Shown here piece by piece: positions 55,201 through 63,400 of a stretch of 64,000 nucleotides of DNA (its first letter is position 1; each line of letters begins with the position of its first letter). The translations under genes and the position numbers were made by a program. The notes below the pieces were generated by a model, which did not search any database, was not told where the DNA came from, and saw only the letters and a list, made by a program, of their open reading frames with translations. This DNA is from an uncultured Parabacteroides sp. (GTDB lineage: Bacteria > Bacteroidota > Bacteroidia > Bacteroidales > Tannerellaceae), in NCBI RefSeq assembly GCF_905196875.1, contig NZ_CAJJWO010000011.1:1-64000 (forward strand). The letters are read 5' to 3'.

Positions 55201-55567
55201 GAGAGGAAGAAGATGTAGGTCCTCCTACCGCTTTCTTACTGACAGAAATGGTATTATCCGTTCTGTCGAAATGTAATCCGGCCTGCTTCGTGATTTCTGC
55301 CAATACGGTAGAAAGGGAAGCATCCCGAAAATTTAAACTTAACGATTGATTCGCTTTAAGAACTGTTTCTCCATAAAAGAATTTTAAGCCTGTCTTTTCG
55401 GATATCTCCTTAAAAATCTTTTCTACAGGTTGATTCTGTACTTGAATTGTTATTTTCTCTGACTGGTTCGGTTGGGCGGCCAAAGGCTGTAAACACAAAA
55501 TTGCTAAAAAAACAAAATGTACGAAATAACCGGCCCAGCGATACTTCTTATTAGTTAGGAAGTTCAT
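52247..55567 (-). CDS. SusC family TonB-linked transporter with STN signalling domain
   Basis: 1106 residues. Signal peptide ending P-L-A-A-Q. An STN domain (about 37-110: V-E-K-I-F-K-E-I-S-E-K-T-G-L-K-F-F-Y) precedes the regulatory domain (about 128-205: G-I-I-V-D-E-N-G-E-P-V-I-G-A-N), the TonB box (V-V-V-V-G-Y-G-T-M-K-K), plug and barrel ending F-L-V-G-L-N-L-T-F. STN-bearing SusC proteins pass a ligand signal to a FecR anti-sigma factor, and exactly that gene pair lies upstream. It both imports the glycan and controls its own locus. Confidence 0.95.
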   Translation of the reverse strand: MNFLTNKKYRWAGYFVHFVFLAILCLQPLAAQPNQSEKITIQVQNQPVEKIFKEISEKTGLKFFYGETVLKANQSLSLNFRDASLSTVLAEITKQAGLHFDRTDNTISVSKKAVGGPTSSSSQSLRPVSGIIVDENGEPVIGANIVIKGTTNGTVTDLNGKYAIEAGNDDVLLVSYIGYLPQEIKVGNKTVYNLKLQVDAQNLEEVVVVGYGTMKKKDLMGAASVLSGENLATNSNISVGGALQGKMSGMSVLSNSGFPGAETSIKIRGVGTFGSGSDSNPLIIIDGVPVTSGFETLNPGDIETVNVLKDASSAAIYGSRAANGVILISTKKGSTGAAKVSVNATWGMQTASNIMDLLTAEEFVSAIQEMRDNKQAIDGGSPTTKFDGINPSTFGKGTKWSDYIYSSAPTYNINTSVSGGGEKTRYYLSAEYLNQDGIAINTGFQKASLRANIEGQVNSRLTIGNNVHLAYRNTKGSKDNRYSDVIFNAPIIPAYDADGSYGEPDPAYTSSKNAIAEVGWNTPTNDNYRVLDNLFVEYKFTDWLKFRFNGGIDMVYSEDKAFMPLFSDGGQTNNQNSYSENRQKEFMWVTDYLLYFDKVFGKHTINAMGGFSQQLFSKDNLKGVVKDFVSEVDNMHVINGGTNSIDRTLEGGKSQLALASWFGRVNYDYAGRYLFSVNLRADGSSRFKGDERWGVFPSFSGAWRISEEDFFSVKSISSLKLRASWGQLGNQSIGSWYPTIAAVESQKVMLGNGGNNQILYYGYSQTALSNRKLKWETTTMTNIGVDLGLLNGKLFMTADYFIKSTDGILRSMVLPLSVGMTAPNVNYAKVQNRGFDLEVGYNGKVRDFSFSVSGNVSFLHNEIKKLSEGVTEEVTSIGSYGGVTINRVGEPVDALYGYKTGGVITTQEEADKYKAMGQGNAKIGRLKYVDLDGNGKIDSDDRTILGSYIPKVSAGLTLSADWKGFDFNAVFAGVFGRKQHAPMSFQNRFPNRNMSRHWYDNRWTLGADPEGKYPALIQSESYEEMTDLMVANTSFVKLRSLTLGYTVPVKSFRTRVFVSGENLFTIHSKSFDGFDPENGNGVGHYTNWGDDFPTPRIFLVGLNLTF

Positions 55568-55622
55568 AACTTTGGGAGTTTAATTGTTGTTTTAAATAGA
55601 AATATTAAAAACGACTCCGTAT

Positions 55623-55658
55623 AAAATAATACCGGGAGTGGACGCTTGGTATTATTTT
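55623..55658 (-). terminator. Hairpin between fecR and susC
   Basis: Perfect 11-bp stem AAAATAATACC / GGTATTATTTT with a 14-base loop; T-rich sequence follows on the minus strand. It probably limits read-through from the sigma/fecR unit into susC. Confidence 0.5.
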
Positions 55659-55763
55659 ACAGGAATTTTGAAGGGAAGGTCTGCTACAGGTCTTCCTTTT
55701 CTTTTGATGTATTTCAGGTTGTATCTTTCATAACATTTTCGATTAACAGGTTAATAATCAATT

Positions 55764-56744
55764 TTATTTATAGAATATAATTTTATCGTCCTCCTTACGG
55801 TATTTTATATCCGTTGAATACTGGATAGACTTAAGAACCGATTCCAGACTTTTATTATCGTGTTCTCCATATATATAATTATCATAAGGAACATTGCCGG
55901 AAAACTCAATCTTGCAGTTATACATTCGCTCCAGTTCTTTTGCAACGCTACGGATCGGCGTCTTGTTAAAATACAGACCTCCATCGATCCAAACTGTTGC
56001 ATGACGTGCACTTTCATTCCGCTTCTGTATCTCCCCGTTTTTCCTGGAAAAGACAAGCTGCTCATCGGGCAACAAACGCATCATGGCATCCGTCATATCC
56101 ACCTGGACTTTACCAGACCGGACACTCACCAAAATCTGTTCATCCGCGTCGTAGGCTTTTACATTGAATGAGGTACCCAACACCTTTACACTGGCATCTT
56201 TGGTGGAAACGATAAATGGTTTATCTTCATCATGCACGACTTCGAAAAAGGCTTCTCCATCCATTTCTATCTGACGAAAATCCTCTGCAAACCGTTCCGG
56301 ATATTTCATAAAGGAACCAGCGTTCAGTATGACTTTCGTTCCGTCCGGCAGGATCACCTGTTTATGTTCCCCGTTTTTAACCCGTATTTCCGTATACGTC
56401 ATATTTTGCAAATCTGCCACCTGCGAAAACTGATAGACTCCCAACCCCACAGAAAAAACAAGAACCAAAATAGCAGCATATTTCAGTAATGAAACAAATG
56501 AGAACTTCTTCTCTTCTTTACAGATACGGTTCAATAACATACGTGCCTCCGCTGTATAGCGTTCGTGTTGAAGATATGTCGTTTCCTCTGCCTGTGCCGA
56601 TTGCCATACGTGATCCATTTCCTCATCTACCTCTTTCGTATGCTGCTGCGAACGAAACAGCTCTATGATCCGGTCGGCATCTTTACGGCTATATATTCCG
56701 TTTATAAATCGTTTTAAAATAGTATTTTGTTTCAATTGCTCCAT
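55764..56744 (-). CDS. FecR family anti-sigma factor
   Basis: 326 residues from the chosen Met (M-E-Q-L-K-Q-N-T); an open frame reaches 56801 without supporting features. Cytoplasmic N-terminal ~85 residues bind the sigma factor, one membrane span follows (about 88-106, Y-A-A-I-L-V-L-V-F-S-V-G-L-G), then the periplasmic FecR domain (G-E-H-K-Q-V-I-L-P-D-G-T-K-V-I-L-N, G-E-A-F-F-E-V, G-T-S-F-N-V-K-A-Y) and a C-terminal STN-contacting DUF4974-like domain. The STN domain of the downstream SusC would relieve its hold on the sigma factor. Confidence 0.92.
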   Translation of the reverse strand: MEQLKQNTILKRFINGIYSRKDADRIIELFRSQQHTKEVDEEMDHVWQSAQAEETTYLQHERYTAEARMLLNRICKEEKKFSFVSLLKYAAILVLVFSVGLGVYQFSQVADLQNMTYTEIRVKNGEHKQVILPDGTKVILNAGSFMKYPERFAEDFRQIEMDGEAFFEVVHDEDKPFIVSTKDASVKVLGTSFNVKAYDADEQILVSVRSGKVQVDMTDAMMRLLPDEQLVFSRKNGEIQKRNESARHATVWIDGGLYFNKTPIRSVAKELERMYNCKIEFSGNVPYDNYIYGEHDNKSLESVLKSIQYSTDIKYRKEDDKIIFYK

Positions 56745-56810
56745 ATCTTTTTTGCGTGTATATAAATAGTACATAGATAAGGGGTACAACTGGGATATCA
56801 TTAACTTTTA

Positions 56811-57407
56811 TTATATATTAAAGCAAAATAGAAGTAACAGCAGGTCGGTATACGTTCCGGCATATTTAGCCAGATAAATACGGATTGTCTTCAATGATGC
56901 AGAAATATGTTGCTGAACCGTATAAACAGAAATGCCTAATTCGTCGGCTATTTCCTTATGTGATTTCATCTCTTTCCTGCTCATATCGAATATCCTTCGT
57001 TGTTGCACAGTCAGGTTCAGTAGGGCTTTATCCAATAACTTATTCAAATCGGCATCCAGAATAGCTTCCTCCGTATCATTCGTGATTTCTACAGCCACCG
57101 ATAAGATCTTATTCTTCAGTTGCTGCTCTTTATCGATACCGGCAAGTACATTCAATACCCTGTTCTTTACAATCGTATAAATATAAGGTGCAAACGGAGA
57201 CTCCGGATTCAGGAAACGACGATTCTGCCAGACAGAAGCAAAAGCATCCTGATAAATATCTTCAGCGAATTCTTTAGATTTCAGAAACGTCATGGCAAAA
57301 TACATCAGCCTGTTCTTATACAATGCGTATAATTCACAGAATGCGGTCTCATCATTATTGAGTAATCCTGTTATTAATTTACGTTCTTGTTCCGAGTTGA
57401 TATACAT
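56811..57407 (-). CDS. ECF-type RNA polymerase sigma-70 factor
   Basis: 198 residues from M-Y-I-N-S-E-Q-E; a longer in-frame start at 57458 is excluded because it overlaps the -7 box. Sigma region 2 (about 20-85: F-A-E-D-I-Y-Q-D-A-F-A-S-V-W) and region 4 (about 120-178: L-T-V-Q-Q-R-R-I-F, S-H-K-E-I-A-D-E-L-G-I-S-V-Y-T-V-Q-Q-H). The hydrophobic C-terminal tail L-L-L-L-L-F-C-F-N-I is seen in other Bacteroides members. It should direct transcription of the downstream susC locus when released by FecR. Confidence 0.93.
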   Translation of the reverse strand: MYINSEQERKLITGLLNNDETAFCELYALYKNRLMYFAMTFLKSKEFAEDIYQDAFASVWQNRRFLNPESPFAPYIYTIVKNRVLNVLAGIDKEQQLKNKILSVAVEITNDTEEAILDADLNKLLDKALLNLTVQQRRIFDMSRKEMKSHKEIADELGISVYTVQQHISASLKTIRIYLAKYAGTYTDLLLLLFCFNI

Positions 57408-57455
57408 CCTATTTATAAATATCTCGTTCTTGCTTACAGAGTCCTTTCCAGTCGC

Positions 57456-57463
57456 CAAATATA
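57456..57463 (-). promoter_or_regulatory. -7 box of the ECF sigma factor gene
   Basis: Reads TATATTTG on the minus strand, 49 bases before the chosen start. Confidence 0.5.
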
Positions 57464-57550
57464 AAAAGATTCCATTATATCCCCTATTACATTTGAAAGA
57501 AGTATTTGTTTCGGTGGTAACTTTATTATGGAAAACTCAGTAAGAAAACG

Positions 57551-57558
57551 TACATTTG
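57551..57558 (+). promoter_or_regulatory. -7 box of the topoisomerase III gene
   Basis: TACATTTG, 31 bases before the ATG at 57589. Confidence 0.5.
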
Positions 57559-57588
57559 TGTGATTTTTACGAAAGGATTAGATTGCAG

Positions 57589-59661
57589 ATGAAAGTATGT
57601 ATTGCTGAAAAGCCGAGTGTGGCACGCGAGATTGCCGAAGTACTGGGGGCTACCAAAAAGATGAACGGGTATATTGAAGGAAACGGGTATCAGGTTACCT
57701 GGACATTCGGTCATCTGTGTACGCTGAAGGAACCTCACGACTATGCCGACGAGTGGAAACGGTGGAGCCTGAGTGCGCTACCGATGATCCCTCCCCGATT
57801 CGGTATCAAACTGATCAGCAACCCGACTTACGAGCAGCAGTTCAAAGTGATCGAAACTCTGATGCAGAATGCAGAAATGGTGATCAACTGCGGTGATGCC
57901 GGCCAGGAAGGAGAACTGATACAACGCTGGGTGATGCAAAAAGCCGGATGCACTTGTCCGGTATACCGGTTATGGATTTCTTCTTTGACGGAAGAAGCTA
58001 TCCGCGAAGGGTTCCAACATCTGAAAGAACAAACAGAATTCAAGACACTATATGAAGCCGGACTGTCACGGGCTATCGGCGACTGGTTATTGGGTATGAA
58101 CGCAACTCGGCTCTATACGATCCGTTACGGACAAAACCGTCAGGTGCTTTCCATCGGACGGGTGCAGACTCCGACACTCGCCTTGATCGTAAACCGCCAG
58201 GCGGAGATCGACAACTTCAAGCCCGAACCTTACTGGGAATTAAAAACGATCTACCGGAATACGACTTTCTCTGCGACGAAAGGTAAATTCACCAAAAAAG
58301 AAGAAGGAGAAGCTTTTCTGGAAGTAGTACAAAAGGAAGACTTCACCGTCACCGATATTTCCGAAAAGAAAGGGAAAGAGTATGCTCCGAGGCTTTTCGA
58401 CCTGACTTCCTTGCAGGTAGAATGCAATAAGAAATTTGCTTTTACCGCCGACGATACATTGAAGTTGATCCAGTCGCTCTATGAAAAGAAAGTGACGACC
58501 TATCCCCGTGTGGATACTACTTTCCTGAGTGAGGACATTTATCCGAAAGTTCCCAATACATTGAAAGGTCTGGTCGATTATACCGAGTTAACGGCTCCGG
58601 TATTATCCGCCAAGATCCCCAAAAGTAAAAGAGTATTCGACAACACGAAAGTAACCGATCACCATGCCATTATCCCGACCGGGGTACCCGCCCGCAACCT
58701 GACGGAAAATGAGCGGAAGGTGTACGATCTGGTTACCCGTCGCTTCATAGCTGCTTTCTATCCAGATTGTGATATATCGACTACCACCGTACTCGGTAAG
58801 GTAGACAAAGTGGATTTCAAAGTAACCGGTAAACAGATTCTCAAACCGGGATGGCGTGTCGTATTCGGTGCCGAACAAAAAGACCCCGATGCCGAACCGA
58901 CCGAAGAGGAAGGTGTATTGCCCGACTTCGTAAAAGGTGAAAGCGGCCCACACAAACCGATTTTAAAGGAAACGTGGACTACTCCCCCCAAGCCTTATAC
59001 CGAAGCGACCCTACTTCGTGCCATGGAAACGGCCGGTAAGCTGGTAGACAACGATGAACTGCGCGACGCCCTGAAGGAAAACGGCATTGGCCGCCCCTCC
59101 ACACGCGCCGCCATTATCGAAACACTGTTCAAACGCAACTACATCCGGAAGGAGCGCAAAAACCTGTTCCCTACCGCTACCGGTGTCGAACTGATCGGCA
59201 CCATACATGAGGAACTGCTCAAAAGTGCCGAACTAACCGGTCTATGGGAAAAGAAACTGCGCCAGATCGAACGAGGCACTTATGAAGCCCGTACCTTCCT
59301 GGAGGAGTTGAAACAGATGGTCAACCAGGTAGTCATCAACGTCCTGTCCGACCAATCGACCCGTTCAATCACGATTACCGAGGCTGTTAAAGAAACTCCC
59401 AAAGAAGAAGAAAAAAAGGAAAAGAAACCCCGTAAGCCCCGTGCTAAGAAGGAAGAGACTCCGAAAGAGAAAGCAGCCCCCAAACAATCAGAGAAGCCGG
59501 TTTGTCCGATCTGTAAAAAAGGAAGTATTCTACGAGGCAAGACAGCTTATGGATGTTCAGAATACAAGAACGGCTGTACCTTCCGTCTGGATTATGCGAC
59601 TTATGGAGAAGGATTATCGGATGAAGAGTTGATAAAGGTAATTGGTAAAAGTAACAATTAA
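57589..59661 (+). CDS. topB: DNA topoisomerase III
   Basis: 690 residues. Toprim domain with I-A-E-K-P-S-V-A at the N-terminus and the metal motif N-C-G-D-A-G-Q-E-G-E. The catalytic Tyr is in T-T-Y-P-R-V-D-T near residue 305, and G-I-G-R-P-S-T-R-A-A near 500 is a second type IA signature. After a Lys/Pro/Glu-rich linker (about 605-640) a single zinc-finger-like C-terminus has C-P-I-C and G-C-S-E-Y-K-N-G-C. Type IA enzymes relax and decatenate DNA by single-strand passage. Many Bacteroidales carry several topB copies, chromosomal and on mobile elements; nothing mobile is visible around this one. Confidence 0.95.
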   Translation: MKVCIAEKPSVAREIAEVLGATKKMNGYIEGNGYQVTWTFGHLCTLKEPHDYADEWKRWSLSALPMIPPRFGIKLISNPTYEQQFKVIETLMQNAEMVINCGDAGQEGELIQRWVMQKAGCTCPVYRLWISSLTEEAIREGFQHLKEQTEFKTLYEAGLSRAIGDWLLGMNATRLYTIRYGQNRQVLSIGRVQTPTLALIVNRQAEIDNFKPEPYWELKTIYRNTTFSATKGKFTKKEEGEAFLEVVQKEDFTVTDISEKKGKEYAPRLFDLTSLQVECNKKFAFTADDTLKLIQSLYEKKVTTYPRVDTTFLSEDIYPKVPNTLKGLVDYTELTAPVLSAKIPKSKRVFDNTKVTDHHAIIPTGVPARNLTENERKVYDLVTRRFIAAFYPDCDISTTTVLGKVDKVDFKVTGKQILKPGWRVVFGAEQKDPDAEPTEEEGVLPDFVKGESGPHKPILKETWTTPPKPYTEATLLRAMETAGKLVDNDELRDALKENGIGRPSTRAAIIETLFKRNYIRKERKNLFPTATGVELIGTIHEELLKSAELTGLWEKKLRQIERGTYEARTFLEELKQMVNQVVINVLSDQSTRSITITEAVKETPKEEEKKEKKPRKPRAKKEETPKEKAAPKQSEKPVCPICKKGSILRGKTAYGCSEYKNGCTFRLDYATYGEGLSDEELIKVIGKSNN

Positions 59662-59689
59662 ATTTCACATTCCAGCGACCTTTATTCCT

Positions 59690-59697
59690 TATCTTTG
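59690..59697 (+). promoter_or_regulatory. -7 box of the NUDIX gene
   Basis: TATCTTTG, 21 bases before the ATG at 59719; supports that start over the in-frame codon at 59695. Confidence 0.55.
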
Positions 59698-59718
59698 CAA
59701 CCTCAAACAATTAGAAAG

Positions 59719-60210
59719 ATGAAAGAAGAATGGTTCCCTCTGGTAAATGAAGAGGGAGAAACAATAGGCAAAGCTACCCGCAGGGAATGCCATAGCGGAA
59801 GTAAACAACTCCACCCGGTAATACATTTGCATATCTTCAATAAGGATGGCGAATTATATCTGCAAAAACGCTCTATGTCGAAAGATATCCAACCCGGCAA
59901 ATGGGACACAGCCGTAGGCGGACATATCGATTATGGCGAAACAGTAGAAGAAGCCCTCCGCCGCGAAGTACGCGAAGAACTGGGTATAACGGACTTTATC
60001 CCCGAATTCATCACCCGTTATGTCTTTGAGTCGGCCATCGAGAAAGAACTCGTCAATACCTTCCGTACTGTTTATGACGGAAAGATCATACCGGATACCG
60101 AAGAACTGGACGGCGGACGCTTCTGGCCGATCGAAGAGATCAAAGCAAATCTGGGAAAGAATGTGTTTACTCCTAACTTTGAACAGGAGTTTAAAAGGTT
60201 ATTCTTATAA
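59719..60210 (+). CDS. NUDIX hydrolase
   Basis: 163 residues. The NUDIX box is complete: G-G-H-I-D-Y-G-E-T-V-E-E-A, then L-R-R-E-V-R-E-E-L-G-I near residues 72-95. An N-terminal F-P-L-V-N-E-E-G-E-T-I-G-K-A-T-R-R-E-C-H and H-P-V-I-H-L-H resemble isopentenyl-diphosphate isomerase-like and YfcD-type NUDIX proteins. It should hydrolyse a nucleoside-diphosphate-linked substrate; which one is not predictable here. Monocistronic, between topB and a repeat element. Confidence 0.9.
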   Translation: MKEEWFPLVNEEGETIGKATRRECHSGSKQLHPVIHLHIFNKDGELYLQKRSMSKDIQPGKWDTAVGGHIDYGETVEEALRREVREELGITDFIPEFITRYVFESAIEKELVNTFRTVYDGKIIPDTEELDGGRFWPIEEIKANLGKNVFTPNFEQEFKRLFL

Positions 60211-60230
60211 CATATAAAAAACAAGCACAA

Positions 60231-60434
60231 AACTATTCACCATTCACCCTGTATTCTTTTAACTATTAAATAACAAGGGATAAACATACCACAATACGAG
60301 TGAAAGATTAAGACAAAAGGTGAAGGGTTCGCCTCAGCCCTTCACCTTTTACAACAACCATTCACCCGATATCCATCCACTTAAACAGAAATAGTCCAGC
60401 ATGTTAAAGAGGATGAGGTGAATGGTGAATAGTT
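60231..60434. mobile_element. MITE-like element with 18-bp perfect terminal inverted repeats
   Basis: AACTATTCACCATTCACC (60231-60248) recurs inverted at 60417-60434. Similarity extends inward over a further ~14 bases (TCTTTAAC shared). The ~204-base unit has no coding capacity and carries a central 13-bp hairpin. No target duplication is obvious. The right end abuts the stop codon of the beta-helix protein gene, so insertion may have happened just beyond that gene. Confidence 0.55.
60315..60350. terminator. Strong hairpin, bidirectional terminator
   Basis: Perfect 13-bp stem AAAAGGTGAAGGG / CCCTTCACCTTTT with a 10-base loop, at the centre of the MITE-like element and between convergent genes. 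A/T runs form both ends of the stem. Confidence 0.7.
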
Positions 60435-63400
60435 CTATTGAACATAAACTTTTTGTGCTCCTTCCTTATATTCTACAATATATATGCCTGCCAATGACGG
60501 ACGGTATCGGATTTGCAACCCGTTTCCTGTTCCTGTATCCAATAATTGTCCTGCCGCATTGTAAATAGCATAAGGCTTACCGACAGGCAAATTAGAAATG
60601 ACAATCTCTTTATTATAAGATTCTATCTTCAATGCATCTAAAGTTATCTCCTCTGCAGCGGTAGACGAGTTAGAACGCATAACAGTAAATACTCCTAATC
60701 GGCTGGTTTGGAAAATCAGGGCATTCGACTCGGCATCATACGTTGGGACGATACGAGATATCCTCCCTTTCGATTCATTCAGGATGTAATAGTTTCCGGC
60801 TTCCGATGATACACGCAATCCTCCTGCAACCTGAATCTTCGGCAGATAACAAACAATGGTTAGTTTGACCGGAAGATCATAATAGGTCTGGCTTTGTCCG
60901 CCGCCATTTCCTGAAACAATATCGATCAGCTCCTCTAACGAACCTATAACCTCATCGCCATTGCGTTCTGCATCCTTCACTTCGTCTTGCAAAATACCGG
61001 GCAGATCTTCATCCGGAACAGGTTGAGCTTTAGGATAGATCTCTTTCGGATTTAAAATTGCAATTAATGAATCCAAGTTGCCAATTCCTGTATCCGGAAT
61101 AAGGTCGTTATCCGGATCAAATTTAGAAGTATCAACAGGAGCAACAGTTACTCCGTCAGGAATAAACTCGGCAGTAATCAGCGCATCGACAGCCGGCATC
61201 TTAAATGTAAAGATGTTAGTTTTATTAGTTGACTGCAATTTACCGGTCTTATTATAAGAAAGGCTTTCCTTATACAATTTATAGCCCGACAAAGGTGTAG
61301 CCGTTACAGTAACCATTTCATCCTGTGCCGCAGTAACCTTGTCGGCTGAAATCTTTCCATTCTGGCAAGTTTCTGTTTTCACATTATACGACTTCGCTTT
61401 TAAAGCACTCAATACAAAAGTATTGTCTACTTTCTTCAAGGTATATTCCTTTGCCAGCGCCTGGGCAAGAACAAACTTCTGCAAATCAGCCTGTGTCAAC
61501 ATATAATCAGCCCCTTTAGCAATTACCCAACCGTCTTCAGCGTCATGGCACACCAAACCGAGGTTACTTTTCAATTGACCATAGATATTCAAACATCCCC
61601 AGCGTGAACCGGATTTATCCATGTAAAAGTCATCGCCTATTGTTGCCGTATTATACAAATTCAAATTACCATAAACAAAGATTCCACTTCCTTCGTCTTT
61701 AATCAGTGTCGACAGATAATTCTGGATATGCACCGAACGAAGCGTCGTTGTACCCTGGGAAGAAAGAGAGATCGCGTGATTATTGGTATATTCACCTGAA
61801 ACATAATCTAATGTTCCCAGATTCCGTATCAGATTATAAACATATTTGCTATCCGTACAACTATTATTTTGTATTTTACCTCCTTCGATCCGGCAATTGC
61901 CATTTGAGCCGATAAGAATAAGAGCATCTCCGTTATTCTCAGAGATGATGCAATCTTTCAATGTACAACTTCCGTAAATACGCAACATTGTCCAGGTGTC
62001 TAATTGACTCAACGACCTTTGCATGGTCACCTTGTTTAACATGGCAGACGAACCATAATCGACAAAAAGGAATGAGCAATAAGCATTCGTACCCGTCTTT
62101 GTACCCAAAAGAGTTGCATTCTCAATAGTTAAACTACCTTTTGATTCGACGGAAAACATACGGATATTACTTGTGAGGATATTGCTATAAACAACGTTGT
62201 TTCCTACCAGCTTAATATGTTTGCCTTTGATTGTAACCGTTTTGTTGAAATCTATTCCGGCAGAAGTAATGGTCAGTTCGGTTAGATTATCTACCGTACC
62301 TGCCGGTGCGGCATCAATTGCAGCCTGCAATTGATCAACGGTAGCGATAACTCCGGTAGAACCTGCTTTCGAAAGGACAAAAGTATTCCCCTCTGCTTTC
62401 AAAGAGAAACCGTCCGGCAGACGAAAACAAGCCAGGTCGGAAGTCGTTAACTGATAGCTGTCTGTGCCCCGTATGATAACATCGCCATCGGCTACTTCAT
62501 TATCAAACAATAAATTAACATTACCGGATAACCCGGCACCCAGTGAGATGGTTCCTCCTTTGAACATTTTAATTGCATCCGTAAAAAGTTTCGCACCGGC
62601 TACTGTCCCATACATAAGGTTACCAGCTACACCGATACTGACATAATCATGAGATACTTCACCAGAGTAAAAGGTCATATTTCCAGATACATAAACCGTT
62701 CCGAACCGGGGATATACTTCATCATTCTCAATATTACTTCCACGACCGTCTTCATTGGCATACATCATACCACCGTCGATAGAAAAGTGTCCGTCACCCT
62801 CAATTCGAATTGTTCCGCCTATACCATAGGTATTTAGTTCGATGCGTGCATTTTTATTCAAATAACAATACCCGCCGGTTACTAAAATACCGTTATACCA
62901 GTCGTAATGTCCAAGGGCGTTTGTAAGTATAGTTCCATTCTCCAAATAACAACTTCCTCCCGATTGACGGATAAAGGTACACCAATTATTGGTTGCCGCC
63001 GATTTAGCACCGTCTAATTTGATATTCTCAAACTTTACGTCACCTGATTTAATTTCAAACATCGTAAGCCATTGCGTTTTGGAAAAATCAGCTTTAATCG
63101 TTCCACCTGTTATTTTCAGATACTTGCCGTCAATGGTTACCGGAGCAGATAAGGTTATCCCCTTTTCAGCAATCGTAATAGTTGTCGGAGCGCCGGATGT
63201 TCCGGAAGCGTTATCAATTGCATCCTGCAATTCTTTTTCTGTCGTTATTTCACCTGTTCCGGAAGAGGATTTAGATAATATGATCTGATTATTAATCAAA
63301 CTCAACTTCAAATCCGGATGCTTTAAGTTTTTAATAGAGATCTTTGCCAGATCGCTTGCGGTCAAAGTATAATTCCCGACGCCACCTCCGATGGCAACAA

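Noticed and set aside
60231..60434. CRISPR-like array suggested by repeated TTCACCATTCACC text
   Set aside because: Only two copies, in inverted orientation, without regular spacers.
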